Shown: positions 1-9,903 of the stretch, piece by piece
Layout: the number at the start of each line of letters is the position of its first letter
Position numbering within the stretch: the first letter of the stretch is position 1
Origin: Planctomycetota bacterium
GTDB taxonomy: Bacteria > Planctomycetota > OFTM77
Assembly (NCBI GenBank): GCA_029260795.1
Contig: JAJDCO010000002.1
Coordinates: 1-64,000, forward strand
DNA: 64,000 bases
Reading direction: 5' to 3'
The notes under the pieces: generated by a model
Told to the model about the DNA's origin: nothing
What the model saw: only the letters and a program-made list of their open reading frames with translations
The model's database searches: none
Position numbers and translations under genes: made by a program

Positions 1-755
1 TCATCGTGCAGGCTGACCGTAGCGCAATAGGCCATGCGATAGACCCTCTGGACCGGCCTCTTCGGCGCGTTCTTCCGCGGACGTCCAACCGGTCGCGGTC
101 GAGGCTCCTCCATGGGCAGGCTGACTCGGTCGAGGGAGACACTGATGCTTCGCGCAGCGGCAGGGACCTCGAGCTCTTGGATGAGCTGGTCCTCGACGTC
201 GGCGTGCTCTCTTTGGTAGATCTCGCCGACCGCGTGCGTGACTTTCTCGAAGCTCGTCCGAGAGTCGGGTAGGCGGCCCATCTGGCTTGCGTTGGCCGCC
301 GCTTCCCGATACGTCTGCTGCTGAGTCGCAAATGAGATCGCCGAAGCCGCCTGGGGAAGCCAGTACCCGGCCACCATGCCGACACGCAGCGCGACCGGAT
401 CAATGGACTTCCCAGTCCTTCGCCCGACGGGGCGATACAGCCTTCGCCACACGGAGACCGGGCCGGCCAGCGTCTTGTACTGAGCCGCGAATCGGCCCAC
501 GCTCCGGTATCGCTCCCCCCGAATGACGACCTCGGGAGAAGAGACATCGACCGACGCGAGGGTCGCGCCATGCGCTTCTCGCTCGATCCGGGCCGACCGC
601 TCGGCATACTCTCTTTCGATCTTGCCGTAGTCGATGGCAGCTCCGCCGGCTGCCCCTTCCATGCTTCGCTCGACGGAAGTGATCAGGTCTTGAAACGCGT
701 CAGCGATTCCCTTGAGTTCCGCCGGAATCTCGATCAAGATCGTCGTCTTGGACAT
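1..755 (-). CDS. ISKra4-family transposase, N-terminal part (runs off window edge)
   Basis: Reads from ATG at 755 down through position 3 without a stop (251 codons), so the gene continues beyond the left edge. The middle has the ISKra4-type pattern: a YRSVGRF / TLAGPVSVWRRLY block, then DPVALRVG, a WLPQAASA helix, GRLPDSRTSFE, and a VSLDRVSLPMEEPRPRP segment followed by a basic GRPRKNAPKRP stretch and YRMAYC. In this family that order precedes the DDE catalytic core, most of which lies outside the window. A GGGAGG ribosome site sits about nine bases before the ATG. Whether the element is intact cannot be told here. The assignment is from remembered family motifs and is confident at the level of transposase. 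Confidence 0.85.
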   Translation of the reverse strand, partial: MSKTTILIEIPAELKGIADAFQDLITSVERSMEGAAGGAAIDYGKIEREYAERSARIEREAHGATLASVDVSSPEVVIRGERYRSVGRFAAQYKTLAGPVSVWRRLYRPVGRRTGKSIDPVALRVGMVAGYWLPQAASAISFATQQQTYREAAANASQMGRLPDSRTSFEKVTHAVGEIYQREHADVEDQLIQELEVPAAARSISVSLDRVSLPMEEPRPRPVGRPRKNAPKRPVQRVYRMAYCATVSLHD

Positions 756-1131
756 GGGGTCGCCCTCCCTTGGTTTGTTGATTGCTACCAAGGTTCTACG
801 GGGCGGCCCCCTGTCTTCTCAAGCCGAGAAAACTCCTTAAAGTTGTCCACAAAGATATCCACACCCCGAGGATGACCTTCGTTCACCAGCATTCCAGAGA
901 TTCGTCCGGCAGGGGGCGGGAATCACTGCTCGGACCGCGAATTCGAAGTGTTGCCCAGGTCTTGCGTTCGGACTGACAGGCCCGGCAGGCCTCAAAAATC
1001 CATTCGCCTGCCGTGCTCGCGGCTCCCGTCAGTCCTCTCCGAATCCCTTGCAACGCGTGGCAGGTGCGTCGGGCAAGTCGCGACACTCCAACCGCAACAG
1101 CTGCCCGATCGCGGGCCGGCAACACATCCGC
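756..1131. other. Intergenic: probable end of the insertion sequence
   Basis: No convincing gene. About 825-866 is A/T-rich compared with its surroundings and probably belongs to the end of the insertion element that carries the transposase and its promoter. It holds two DnaA-box-like nonamers in the same orientation, TTGTCCACA (843-851) and ATATCCACA (855-863), three bases apart. I could not define the terminal inverted repeat or target duplication because the other end is outside the window. Confidence 0.4.
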
Positions 1132-2400
1132 TCATGATCGGGATGAAACAGCGCCCGGGTCGACACAGCGGCGGGCGCATTCCAAGTCGACTGGGAAATC
1201 GAGCGCGGCCTCGGCGCGGGCTAGGGTGATGCGAGTCTGCTCCTGAGCAGCCTCCTCGACCTCCGGATCGGGGAGGGTCGCGAGCGATCTCAACGCCTTC
1301 AGCAGGCGGACCACGACCTCCACGGTTCCGGCGCCGTCGCGAGCTATCGCGCCGAAGGCATCGTCGAACATGTCCCGGACCGAGAGCTCGGGAACGGAGA
1401 TGCGATCGAACTGGGCCTCGTCGTTCGTCTCGGGTTCCGGCTGGGCCCAGCTCGCAAAGATCCGTACGAGAGATCCGATCACCTTGATGGCCGTACCCGG
1501 ATCATTGATGCCCGGTGACAAGGCACGACAGCCGATCTCGGAGAGTACGATGAGGCCGAAGCGGGGATCTTCGTCGAACGTTCGGTCGTGGCCGATCTTG
1601 AAAGCCCGGGCGACGGCCGCCGCGTCGACATCCTGCGCGTCGCCAGCCTCGCTCGTGACGAAGGCAAGGGGACGCCCTGGCGCGACGAAGCAGCCCGGCA
1701 ACAAAGCGAGCTGGATTCGGACTCCCGCGTCGGCCGCGATCGCCTGGAGGGCCGGCATGTCGATCTGCTGGACGTAGCCGAGAGACTCACCTTCGAGGCT
1801 CCGGGCACCCTCGGGAACCGGCTGAGCGGGGACACCGCACATGTGCGGATGGCGCCGCCGCCGTTCGAGGGACGCCGTGGTCGCGGCCTCGACCTTGTCG
1901 ATCGTCTCGCCGAGGCGCCCCAACCGGGCGATGCGATCGACCCAGCGCACGAACGTCACGATCACGATCGCGAAGACGACCAGAGTCCCGGCGAAGAGGA
2001 CGAAGCGCCCGGCCGTCCCGTAATAGTCGTTCTTGACGGCGATGAGAGCGACGATGCTGAAGATGAAGGACCCGATGAAGGCGGAGAGGGCGTTCTGAGA
2101 GACGTCGTCGGCCAGAACGAGCGCGAAAGAGCGGGGTGTCGCGGTGTTGCTGGCTGACGCGTAGGCGGAGACCATCGACGAGACGGCGAACGTCGCGATG
2201 ACCAGCATGCTCGAGGCGATGATGGAGAGCAGCGTTTCGACGGAGTCGACGGTGATGTCCGGAACGTATTTGCCGAGCGAAGTCCCGTCGACGGCGTGAG
2301 CCAGGAATACTCCCGCCACGGTGAGGAGACACACGAACAGGGGACGAATCCAAAGGCGCTCGCGGACGCGGTTCAGCCAGAATCTCAACTTGTTCTTCAC
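1132..2400 (-). CDS. DUF2254 family membrane protein
   Basis: 422 residues, GTG start with AGGAG six bases upstream. The first ~165 residues carry four hydrophobic segments: near 20-37, 58-80 (ending in SSMVSAYASAS), 105-122 and 130-150. They are followed by the conserved FVRWVDRIARLGRLGETID segment and then a soluble C-terminal half of about 240 residues. This order and the ATPRSFALVLADD loop match DUF2254, a widespread predicted inner-membrane family with no established biochemical role. The gene lies 149 bases downstream of the photolyase gene on the same strand, so co-transcription is possible. Function unknown; family assignment fairly sure. Confidence 0.8.
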   Translation of the reverse strand: MKNKLRFWLNRVRERLWIRPLFVCLLTVAGVFLAHAVDGTSLGKYVPDITVDSVETLLSIIASSMLVIATFAVSSMVSAYASASNTATPRSFALVLADDVSQNALSAFIGSFIFSIVALIAVKNDYYGTAGRFVLFAGTLVVFAIVIVTFVRWVDRIARLGRLGETIDKVEAATTASLERRRRHPHMCGVPAQPVPEGARSLEGESLGYVQQIDMPALQAIAADAGVRIQLALLPGCFVAPGRPLAFVTSEAGDAQDVDAAAVARAFKIGHDRTFDEDPRFGLIVLSEIGCRALSPGINDPGTAIKVIGSLVRIFASWAQPEPETNDEAQFDRISVPELSVRDMFDDAFGAIARDGAGTVEVVVRLLKALRSLATLPDPEVEEAAQEQTRITLARAEAALDFPVDLECARRCVDPGAVSSRS

Positions 2401-2549
2401 GAGCTCTCCTGTCGGTTCGTGCTCCCGGCAGATCGAGCCGGATCGTGCCGATCAAACTCTTGCAAGCGACGGTCTCCGAGTCCACGACGCGTTCGTTTTC
2501 GAGTAACTGAGTGAGGAAGGCGCTTTCCGAGTCTCCGCACTTCCCGATG

Positions 2550-4100
2550 TCAACGGCCCTTGGTAGAGGATCCCCGGGAGCGCTGGCGCGCACGCGACCG
2601 CCGACTCCCGTGCTTCTCCAGGATGTGCGCCGCTTCCTCGCGCGCTTCGGCGGATCGCCTCGCGGACTGCATGCGACTTCGTGCGCTGCGATAGGCTTCC
2701 GTGTGCTCGACGATGGGGGCTGGATAATCCCGACCGATGACGCAGGCAGCGCTGCGTTGCTGGGCAGGCGAGAGTCGATGCGGCTCGGCAATCGCCTCGT
2801 CGGGGACTCCGGCGAGCTCGGGCACCCACTTTCGAATGAAGTCGCCGCGCGGATCCTGATCGTGGACCTGCTTGATCGGAGAGTAGATGCGCACCGCATT
2901 GATGCCGGTGACGCCCGACTGCATTTGGAACTGGCTGAAGTGGATCCCGGGCTCGAAGTCGAGAAAATGCCGCGCCAGAAACACCGCCGGACGTCGCCAA
3001 TGCAGCCAAAGGTGATAGGACGCGAACGACACCAGCATCGCTCGCATGCGGAAGTTGATCCAGCCCGTCCGGTGCAGGCACCGCATGCACGCATCGACGA
3101 GCGGGTATCCGGTCTGCCCGCGGCACCAAGCCTCGAAGCGTTCGTCGTCGAACTCGTCCTCGCGCAAGCCGTCGTACGCTCGGCTCATGTTCTCGAACTC
3201 GATAGCCGGCTCGCTCTCGAACTTCTGGATGAAATGGCAGTGCCAGCGCAGTCGACCCTCGAAGCTGGCCAGCGACCCGAGCCCGCCGGGCTCGCGCTCG
3301 GCCTTCGGGACCGCTCGCAGCGCGGCCCGCCGCTTCTGGGTCGCCTGGTAAACATCACGGATCGACACGTTGCCCCAGGCGAGGTAGGGGCTCAGGCGAG
3401 AGCACGCCTCCCACGCGGTCACCGGGCTGGACATGCCCTCGCGATAGTCGATTCCCCGCCGATCGAGGAAGCTCTCGAGCGTTTCTCGAGCGAGGCCCTC
3501 TCCGCCTCGCTGCGCGTAGGATTTCGAGCTCGCCGGCAGGCCGAGCTCGGCGAGCCTGCGGATGCCCCCGAGATTCACGAGGCTCGGGTCGACGGAGCGC
3601 AGCGCATTCGGAACGATCGCAGGTTCCTCTTGCATGCGTTTCTGCCAGAGGCGCGACCAGCCGTCCCGATCGCGCAGCCCTCGGACGACGCCGTTCTGAG
3701 GCAGCTCGGTCCAGGCGACTTGGTGCTCGCGGCACCAGCCTTCGACTCGCCGGTCTCGGGCGCCCGTGATCGCGAGTCCGGTCTCCTCGTGACTCCAGAG
3801 GCCATGAATACCTCCTACCGATTGCAGCTCCGCCTGCAGCTCGGCGAGCACCTCCGGCATCGACCCGACCCGGAGGCAGAGGAGACCTCCCCGTTTCCGG
3901 ATTCCCGACTCGAGCTCGGTCAACCCCTCGTTGATGAAGACGACGTGTGAGCTGTCCAACTCCGGGCTGGCAAGTAGCTCGGGCTCGTAGACGTAAAGGC
4001 ACAGGACGGGCCGGCCGGTCGCCGCCGCCCCGGACATGGCCGCGTGATCCGACAGGCGCAGATCCCGCTTGAACCAGACGACTTCCACTCCCGTGCTCAC
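2550..4100 (-). CDS. Cryptochrome/photolyase family protein
   Basis: 516 residues, near the family norm, with a GTG start. The N-terminal Rossmann-like antenna domain opens with VVWFKRDLRLSDH, the standard photolyase start. The C-terminal FAD domain has TGYPLVDACMRCL, TGWINFRMRAMLVSF, the HLWLHWRRP segment and RIYSPIKQ. Photolyases use blue light and FADH- to split UV pyrimidine dimers; related cryptochromes are light sensors. The variant YSPIKQVHDQDP and the basic, disordered last ~30 residues (rich in SRRSRARQRS) resemble the class often annotated 'FAD-binding domain/deoxyribodipyrimidine photolyase', so repair versus sensing is not settled. Its only same-strand neighbour is the DUF2254 gene downstream. 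Confidence 0.9.
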   Translation of the reverse strand: MSTGVEVVWFKRDLRLSDHAAMSGAAATGRPVLCLYVYEPELLASPELDSSHVVFINEGLTELESGIRKRGGLLCLRVGSMPEVLAELQAELQSVGGIHGLWSHEETGLAITGARDRRVEGWCREHQVAWTELPQNGVVRGLRDRDGWSRLWQKRMQEEPAIVPNALRSVDPSLVNLGGIRRLAELGLPASSKSYAQRGGEGLARETLESFLDRRGIDYREGMSSPVTAWEACSRLSPYLAWGNVSIRDVYQATQKRRAALRAVPKAEREPGGLGSLASFEGRLRWHCHFIQKFESEPAIEFENMSRAYDGLREDEFDDERFEAWCRGQTGYPLVDACMRCLHRTGWINFRMRAMLVSFASYHLWLHWRRPAVFLARHFLDFEPGIHFSQFQMQSGVTGINAVRIYSPIKQVHDQDPRGDFIRKWVPELAGVPDEAIAEPHRLSPAQQRSAACVIGRDYPAPIVEHTEAYRSARSRMQSARRSAEAREEAAHILEKHGSRRSRARQRSRGSSTKGR

Positions 4101-4611
4101 GACGCAGAGGCTCCTACTCGAGAGAGGATCGTTTCGGACTCACAAGAGGCTCGGGAAGACATGGCCCGGATCTCTTCGTCGGCGGCCCCTCGGGAGATGT
4201 GGAGTCCGAGAACGAGCCGAAGCTGCGCCCGCTTCGCAAGCCGACGAGGAGGTGCGAGGATCCTGGCGAGCCTGCCCCCGTACATCCCGATCGAGGTGTC
4301 AGGATCGCAGAGCCGCCGTGAGTCCGGAGTCCGCCGGACGAGGCAACGGCACGTTGCACCGAGACGGGTGAGCCCGGAGGCTCATCCTTCGAGCGCGGAG
4401 TGAAAGCTGCCACGAGGCCACGCCGCGAATCCCGGGTGTGATTCGAGGAGAGTGCTGCCGACGACGGAGTATCGAGCCTGAGGTGCGGTGGGAGGTCTCG
4501 TCGGCTTCGGTTGCGGGCCAGATGACGGCCCCATCGTGGCCAGCCTCAAGGCTCACTAAGTCGACATCCGGGGCTTCCGCGTGAGGCCGTACGCCCGCCG
4601 CCGTTCCTCCC
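4101..4611. other. Intergenic, no gene seen
   Basis: About 510 bases between the photolyase start and the end of the serine hydrolase gene. Only short open frames without family-like composition are present on either strand, and no terminator, tRNA or recognisable repeat was seen. Confidence 0.5.
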
Positions 4612-6444
4612 TCACGAACCCGCCGCGGGCACGATGTACAGCTCGAGGAGGTTGTAGACGCTTGCGTACTGCGCGCTGGATTGGCTCTGAGTGACGTTCC
4701 AGTCCGACGTCGCGACGACGACGAGGTTCAGGTCCTCGAAGACGAAGATGAGCTGGCCGCCGTGCCCCTTCGCGAAGTAGGCGTTGCTGCCGAAGTTGCC
4801 CTGCCACCACCAGGCGCCGTAGGTCTGCCAGCCGCCGGGGTTGATCAGGGGTTGCGTGCTCCATTGGACCCAGGACGGTGAGACGACCTGGTTGCCGTCG
4901 AGGGAGCCGTCGTTGAGGAAGAGCTCGCCGAAGCGGGCCAGGTCGCGCGGGCGCATGAAGACCTCGGAGCCGCCGAAGTCGATGTCGTTCGGGTCGTGAT
5001 CCCAGCGCACCGCCTCGATGCCAATCGGATCGAAGAGGTTCTGGCGAGCGAAGTCCCAGGTTGGCTGGCCCGTGATCTCGGTCAGCAGGGCCGAGCCGAC
5101 ATGGGTCAATCCCGTGCTGTATTGAAACGTGCTGCCGGGACTCGAGACCAGCGACTGATCGATGACCCACTGCACCCAGTCCGACGAAGCGATCCAGCCC
5201 GTGACCGAAGACTCGCCAGGCCAGTAGAGCCCGGCGCTCATCGTCAGGAGGTCCTGGACCCGAATCAGCCGCTTGTACGGATCGACCCCGCCCGTGAAGT
5301 ACTGGGGAATCAGGCTCGCCACGGTCTCGGTCACGCTGGAGAAGGCGCCCTGGTCCTGGGCGATGCCGACCAGGGCCGACAGCATGCTCTTCGACGCGGA
5401 CTTGATGTTGTTCGCCATCGTGCCGTCCCAGCCATTGAAGTACGCTTCTTTGACCAGCCGGCCATTGCGCACCACGAGGAGGCTGTGGAAGGCCGGGATC
5501 CCGGACGCGACTTGGACGGCTTGATCGAGGAGAGCGCCATTCATGCCTTCGGCCTCGGGGCTCGCCGTCGGCCAGGGGTAGCCGTCGTGCTCGTCGAGTG
5601 TGCCTTGGCGGCTCCAGAAGCCAGAGACCGGCCAGCCGAGCCGCGGAAGATCCGACGGCGTCGTGATGTCCGCCGGTCCGGGGGCGTGGGTGTTCTTCAG
5701 CAGATGCGTATACGTGCCGAGGTCGAAGACTCCGACGGTGTCGATGCCGTCGCCGTCCCAATCCCCCGTGCAGGGATACGACGGGATCGGTCCGAAAGTG
5801 ATCTGGATCTCGGTCGGTCCTGAGCTGTTCGAGTTCCTCAGGTAGAACGTGCCGCTCGTGAAGGAGTAGATGCCGATCGTGTCGATGCCGTCGCCATCGA
5901 AGTCGCCCGCGACGGGGACGCTATTGCCAAAGGGACCGAATGTGAATGCAAGATCCGCCGCACCCGGCGTATTGGAGTTCCTCAGCCAGAACAGCCCCGT
6001 CGTGGGCGCATAGGATCCGATCGTGTCAATGCCGTCGCCATCCCAATCGCCGGTCACGGGATAAGAGTTGGGCTGGCCGAAAGGAATAATGAGGTCGGGG
6101 TCGCCCGTGCCGTTTTCGGAGCAGAGTCCGAACTCGGCCGGCCGCGTGTCATAGATCCCGAGCGTATCCCAGCCGTCGCCGTCCCAGTCGCCGGCGACCG
6201 GGATGTGCACGCTCACGGCCAAGGACGACGTGCCGAGATGGAAGTCGCGCGACCGGCCCGGCCGGTTCAGGACATGCCTCAGGCGGGCGTAGTTGCCCAA
6301 GAGGTCATAGAGGCCGATGCTGTCTTGCCCCGGCGGCGCGGGCTTCAGCGGCGGAGGGAGCTGGGGCTGGCCGAAGGCCCCTGCGCCCAAGAAGAGGGAC
6401 GCTGCCAGGACAGGGACGAGGGCGACAGGCTGCTGGCGTGCCAT
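4612..6444 (-). CDS. Secreted serine hydrolase (beta-lactamase fold) with calcium-type repeats
   Basis: Start chosen at the ATG at 6444, which opens a clear signal peptide (MARQQPVALVPVLAASLFLG, cleavage after AFG); the frame is open further upstream but that part lacks protein-like composition. About 610 residues. After the signal there are four repeats with the core GDWDGDG or GDFDGDG, an aspartate-rich calcium-loop pattern of the FG-GAP/VCBS kind, over roughly residues 100-265. The second half is a class C beta-lactamase/serine hydrolase domain (PF00144 type): nucleophile in SASK, tyrosine motif YSTG, and HGG near the C-terminus. It probably hydrolyses a cell-envelope or extracellular substrate; resistance to antibiotics is not implied. 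GGAG lies 12 bases upstream of the start. Confidence 0.85.
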   Translation of the reverse strand: MARQQPVALVPVLAASLFLGAGAFGQPQLPPPLKPAPPGQDSIGLYDLLGNYARLRHVLNRPGRSRDFHLGTSSLAVSVHIPVAGDWDGDGWDTLGIYDTRPAEFGLCSENGTGDPDLIIPFGQPNSYPVTGDWDGDGIDTIGSYAPTTGLFWLRNSNTPGAADLAFTFGPFGNSVPVAGDFDGDGIDTIGIYSFTSGTFYLRNSNSSGPTEIQITFGPIPSYPCTGDWDGDGIDTVGVFDLGTYTHLLKNTHAPGPADITTPSDLPRLGWPVSGFWSRQGTLDEHDGYPWPTASPEAEGMNGALLDQAVQVASGIPAFHSLLVVRNGRLVKEAYFNGWDGTMANNIKSASKSMLSALVGIAQDQGAFSSVTETVASLIPQYFTGGVDPYKRLIRVQDLLTMSAGLYWPGESSVTGWIASSDWVQWVIDQSLVSSPGSTFQYSTGLTHVGSALLTEITGQPTWDFARQNLFDPIGIEAVRWDHDPNDIDFGGSEVFMRPRDLARFGELFLNDGSLDGNQVVSPSWVQWSTQPLINPGGWQTYGAWWWQGNFGSNAYFAKGHGGQLIFVFEDLNLVVVATSDWNVTQSQSSAQYASVYNLLELYIVPAAGS

Positions 6445-6723
6445 GGTCGGGTTCTCCGGTTCGTGGCGATGGAAGGGCTCGAGGGTCGACGAGGACTCAC
6501 CTCGGTGGAGGCTGCCGGTCCTCTCCGTTTTGCACCCGGACGGAGCTGGCGTCGAGCTTCTGTCTCCGATGAACCGAGCGGGGCACCCCGCGTTCCGCCA
6601 AGAACCAACTGCCGCTGCGGCTGCATGGTGTCCTTCGTGACACCGTTCGTCTACAGGACTCGATCTTGTCACATCCTCGCCGGTGTTGTTTCTGCGACCG
6701 TCGTCGAACGGATCTCGTCCCGG

Positions 6724-6970
6724 TCATTGCGACGCGCGCAGCACTTTCAGGATGGGGTAGGGCGAGGCGAGGCGGCTTCGTGAGCTGGTAGGCGGTGGCG
6801 ATCGTCTGGCGCAGGTCGGACGCGAGATAGGCTGTCAAGGGCTTTTCGGAGTCGAAGAGGTAGATGCCGGCCCACGTCTTCTCGACTTCGTCGTACGAGG
6901 TGTACTCTTGGACGAGGCCCAGGACCTCGAGGAGCTGGGCCATGCGCTCGCGGTAGCGTCGCTCACTCAG
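6724..6970 (-). pseudogene. Remnant of a YdhR-like monooxygenase-fold protein
   Basis: Translating the minus strand from 6970 gives about 70 residues resembling YdhR-like small monooxygenase-fold proteins (YRERMAQ ... GLVQEY ... AGIYLFDSE ... AYLASDLRQTI ... KPPR). The frame then breaks; the natural end PYPILKVLRASQ is read in another frame and stops at 6724. An in-frame stop immediately precedes the fragment, so the N-terminus is missing as well. With one frameshift and a missing front end this is best called a decayed gene. An alternative, a longer minus-strand frame that starts at 6943 and runs on past the break, has low-complexity arginine-rich sequence and is not credible. Confidence 0.6.
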
Positions 6971-7253
6971 CTACCACCTCGGTGTGGTCCTCCTCCAGCC
7001 CCGGGCGCGAGCACACGGGCCACGGAGCACGGTGCGCTGCTTGCATCATTTGCTCATCGCTCGACGGCGCGGGTCAACTTCATCGATTCGAGTTGCGAGC
7101 TTCCCCCCGGAAGGCGACTCTATGGAATCTGCTCGACCGCGCGAGTGCGACCGGCGTCGCTCGTGGTGTGGGAATCATCGGACGCCTCGACAGACAGCTA
7201 CGATCGTGCGGAGCTCTCCGGAGTGAGTGGTGAGATCGGAGGTGAGAATGAGA

Positions 7254-9389
7254 ATGGCAGTCGTTCTGTGGGGCGCGCTCGTCCTGGTCGCGCTTGTCCC
7301 GGTAGGCCGCGCGGCGGCGCAGTCGTCGTTCGACGCGGAGTTCTTCGTGGCCACCGATGGCGACGACCGCTGGTCCGGCACCTTGCCCGAGTCGAGCGGT
7401 GACGACTCGAACGGCCCTTTCGCCACGATCGAGCGCGCCCGATCGGCCGTTCGCGAGCTGCGTCTCCGCGAGCCCGAGCGTCAGCGGCCGGTCGTGGTCG
7501 CCCTCCGGGGCGGCCGCTACGAGCTCGAGCGGACGATCGTGCTCGAGCCCGAAGACTCGGGCACGGAGCTGTCGCCGACGGTCTATTCAGCCTTCCCGGG
7601 AGAAGAGCCCGTTCTGAGCGGTGGTCGGCGAATCGATGGCTGGAAGCAAAAGGAGGCCGGCGTCTTCGAGGTGGTTCTCCCGGAAGTACGTGAGAAAGGC
7701 GAGGGCTTCTCCGAGCTCTTCGTCGGAGGACGCCGCCGCCCGCGGCCTCGCCTACCCGAGCAGGGTTACTTCCTCATCGCGGAGGAGCTCGAGCCGAGCG
7801 AGCGTCATCGGACCCGGGGCTACGATCGCTTCGTCTTCACCGAGGGCGATCTCCAGTCCGATTGGCAGCACCTCGAGGATGTCGAGGTGGTGGCCTTCCA
7901 CCACTGGTGCGTCTCTCGGCTTCGGATCGCCGCGATCGATCCCGGCGAGAAGGTCGTCCGCTTCACGGGTCCCACGCGCACCTTGGCCGGTTGGAACAAG
8001 CTGGCTCGCGGTCATCGCTACCTGGTCGAGAACGTCTGGGAGGCGTTCACCAAGCCGGGCCAGTGGTATCTCGATCGGCCGAGCGGCATCCTCTCCTACC
8101 GAGCTTTGCCGGGCGAATCGCTCGAGACGCTCGAGGCGATCGCGCCACGGCTCGAGCGGTTGCTGTCCCTCGAGGGCGACGTGGCGAGCGGTCGGCGGGT
8201 GGAGCACGTCCAGTTCCGGGGACTGACGTTCGAGCACACGCGTTACGCGTTGCCGCCCGAGGGCGTGAGCTATCCGCAGGCCGAGGTGCACCTGCCGGGA
8301 GCGATCTCGGCCCAAGGCGCCTTCTCCTGCGCCTTCGAGCAGTGCCAGATTCGAAACGTCGCCGGCTACGCTTTCGAGCTGGGGCTTGATTGCCACGCGA
8401 ACCGCCTCGAGGGATGCACGCTGATCGGGATGGGGGCCGGTGGCGTCAAGATCGGGACGACGGGCCTTTCGTGGTCGACGGGAGCTGAGCCCGTCGTGCT
8501 CACCTCGCAGACGGCGGCCTCCCACAATCGCATCGCCGACTGCACGATCGCGCAGGGCGGGCGCCATCATCCGGCCGCAGTCGGCGTGTGGATCGGGCAA
8601 GCCCACCACAACGAGATCGTGCACAACGAGATCTTCGACTTCTACTACACGGGCGTCTCGGTGGGTTGGAGCTGGGGCTACGGCGAGAGCTTCGCCCACC
8701 ACAACCGGATCGAGAGCAACGTGATTCGTGACCTCGGCCAAGGCGTGCTCAGCGACCTGGGCGGCATCTACACCCTGGGCATCTCTCCGGGCACGGTGCT
8801 GCGCCACAACGTGATTCGCGACGTCGAGTCGTTCGGCTACGGCGGCTGGGGTATCTACTTCGACGAGGGCTCGACGGGGATCGTCGCCGAGAGCAACCTG
8901 GTCGAGCGCACGAAGACCGGCTCGTTCCATCAGCACTACGGCCGGGAGAACGTCGTGCGGAACAACGTCCTCGTCGACTCGAAGCAGTGGCAGCTCCAGC
9001 GCACGCGGGCCGAAGATCATCGCTCCTTCGTCTTCGAGCGGAACATCGTGCTCTGGCACCAGGGTCCGCTGCTGTACTCGAGCTGGGGCGACGATCGGTT
9101 CACGATGGACGGCAATCTCTACTGGAATGCGGCCGGCGCCTCGATCGACTTTGCGGGGGCGGACCTGCCGACGTGGCGATCGCGCGGCCACGACCGATCC
9201 TCATTGATCGCCGATCCTCTCTTGGTCGATCCGGCGGCCGGTGACTTCCGCTTGCGGCCCGGCTCACCGGCCGAGGTGATCGGCTTTCGGCCCGTCGACT
9301 TCACGAAGGCCGGCCGGCTCACCGAGCCACCGGTCCTCACGAACCGCGCCGAGCCCGCCTTTCCACTCCCCGAGGGAACCAGGCGCTGA
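7254..9389 (+). CDS. Secreted right-handed beta-helix protein, probable polysaccharide-active
   Basis: About 711 residues. Of three close starts (GTG 7227, ATG 7248, ATG 7254) the last fits the GGAGGTG at 7238-7244 best, with nine bases between. A signal peptide follows ([18 protein letters not shown]). The mature start, [14 protein letters not shown] ... GPFATIERA, is typical of planctomycete beta-helix proteins. From about residue 300 on, many asparagine-containing rungs appear ([41 protein letters not shown]), the pattern of right-handed parallel beta-helix domains shared by pectate-lyase-fold enzymes. No catalytic residue can be named from the sequence alone. Likely binds or cleaves an extracellular glycan; the sulfatase gene follows about 500 bases downstream. 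Confidence 0.8.
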   Translation: MAVVLWGALVLVALVPVGRAAAQSSFDAEFFVATDGDDRWSGTLPESSGDDSNGPFATIERARSAVRELRLREPERQRPVVVALRGGRYELERTIVLEPEDSGTELSPTVYSAFPGEEPVLSGGRRIDGWKQKEAGVFEVVLPEVREKGEGFSELFVGGRRRPRPRLPEQGYFLIAEELEPSERHRTRGYDRFVFTEGDLQSDWQHLEDVEVVAFHHWCVSRLRIAAIDPGEKVVRFTGPTRTLAGWNKLARGHRYLVENVWEAFTKPGQWYLDRPSGILSYRALPGESLETLEAIAPRLERLLSLEGDVASGRRVEHVQFRGLTFEHTRYALPPEGVSYPQAEVHLPGAISAQGAFSCAFEQCQIRNVAGYAFELGLDCHANRLEGCTLIGMGAGGVKIGTTGLSWSTGAEPVVLTSQTAASHNRIADCTIAQGGRHHPAAVGVWIGQAHHNEIVHNEIFDFYYTGVSVGWSWGYGESFAHHNRIESNVIRDLGQGVLSDLGGIYTLGISPGTVLRHNVIRDVESFGYGGWGIYFDEGSTGIVAESNLVERTKTGSFHQHYGRENVVRNNVLVDSKQWQLQRTRAEDHRSFVFERNIVLWHQGPLLYSSWGDDRFTMDGNLYWNAAGASIDFAGADLPTWRSRGHDRSSLIADPLLVDPAAGDFRLRPGSPAEVIGFRPVDFTKAGRLTEPPVLTNRAEPAFPLPEGTRR

Positions 9390-9456
9390 CAGATGGAGAA
9401 AAGTGTAGGCCGACTGATCTTCCTCGTCGTGCTGGCGTGGCCCGCGGGCCGGGGAA

Positions 9457-9670
9457 TGGCGGCGGCTTGTACGGAGGGATCTGGAGTGCGTTCGGGGAGC
9501 GGACCGAGAAGGCCATTCGGCCGTAGGAGAATCGCCATGGTCCGCGGAGCTGACGCCGGGTGTGGCGGCGGCTTGCTCGGAGGGATCTGGAGTGCGTTCG
9601 CGGAGCGGACCGAGGAGGGCCTTCGGCCGGAGGAGGATCGTCGCGGTCCGCGGAGCTGACGCCGGGTGTG
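9457..9670 (+). repeat. Tandem duplication, 106-base unit, two copies
   Basis: Two head-to-tail copies of a 106-base block, starting near 9457 and 9563, each running GGCGGCGGCTTG, GGAGGGATCTGGAGTGCG, GAGCGGACCGAG, a CGGCC-containing segment and GCGGAGCTGACGCCGGG. The copies differ at a handful of positions. A broken third start follows at 9665. No start codon or ribosome site makes a coding interpretation likely. Confidence 0.85.
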
Positions 9671-9800
9671 GCGGCTGCTCGCTTCGCGCGCGGTTCCTGG
9701 CGATCGCGGTCGTACCGGCGTACGGGAGAATTCGCCGTTAGCGGGCGACGACCTCTTCCTTCGTTCGCGGGACCCGCTTGCTGCGCGCGCGGCACACACC
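9650..9800 (+). repeat. Direct repeat left of the sulfatase gene (copy A)
   Basis: A 150-base block beginning GCGGAGCTGACGCCGGG and ending CGCTTGCTGCGCGCGCGGCA CACACC. It contains AATTCGCCGT, AGCGGGCGACGACCTC and an internal CGCGCGCGGTTC. The same block, with scattered differences, lies at 11660-11810, so the sulfatase gene sits between two directly oriented copies. Confidence 0.8.
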
Positions 9801-9903
9801 TCCAACTTCCAGAGTGTTGTGCCCTTGTGTGAGTGATCGGGCCTTGATAAGCAACGGGAGCAGTCCGATTCCATCCACTTCGATCTCAGGACACTCCATC
9901 GTG

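Noticed and set aside
843-863. Replication origin suggested by the DnaA-box-like pair
   Set aside because: Only two imperfect boxes, no A/T-rich unwinding element or dnaA/dnaN genes; the insertion-sequence end explains them better.
2511-3950. Long plus-strand open frame opposite the photolyase gene
   Set aside because: Antisense shadow of a gene with clear family motifs; arginine/glycine-rich composition and no ribosome site.
7752-9191. Long minus-strand open frame opposite the beta-helix gene
   Set aside because: High-GC antisense frame with no family-like sequence.
9457-9670. CRISPR array from the tandem repeat
   Set aside because: Two long 106-base copies with no short repeat/spacer pattern and no cas genes.
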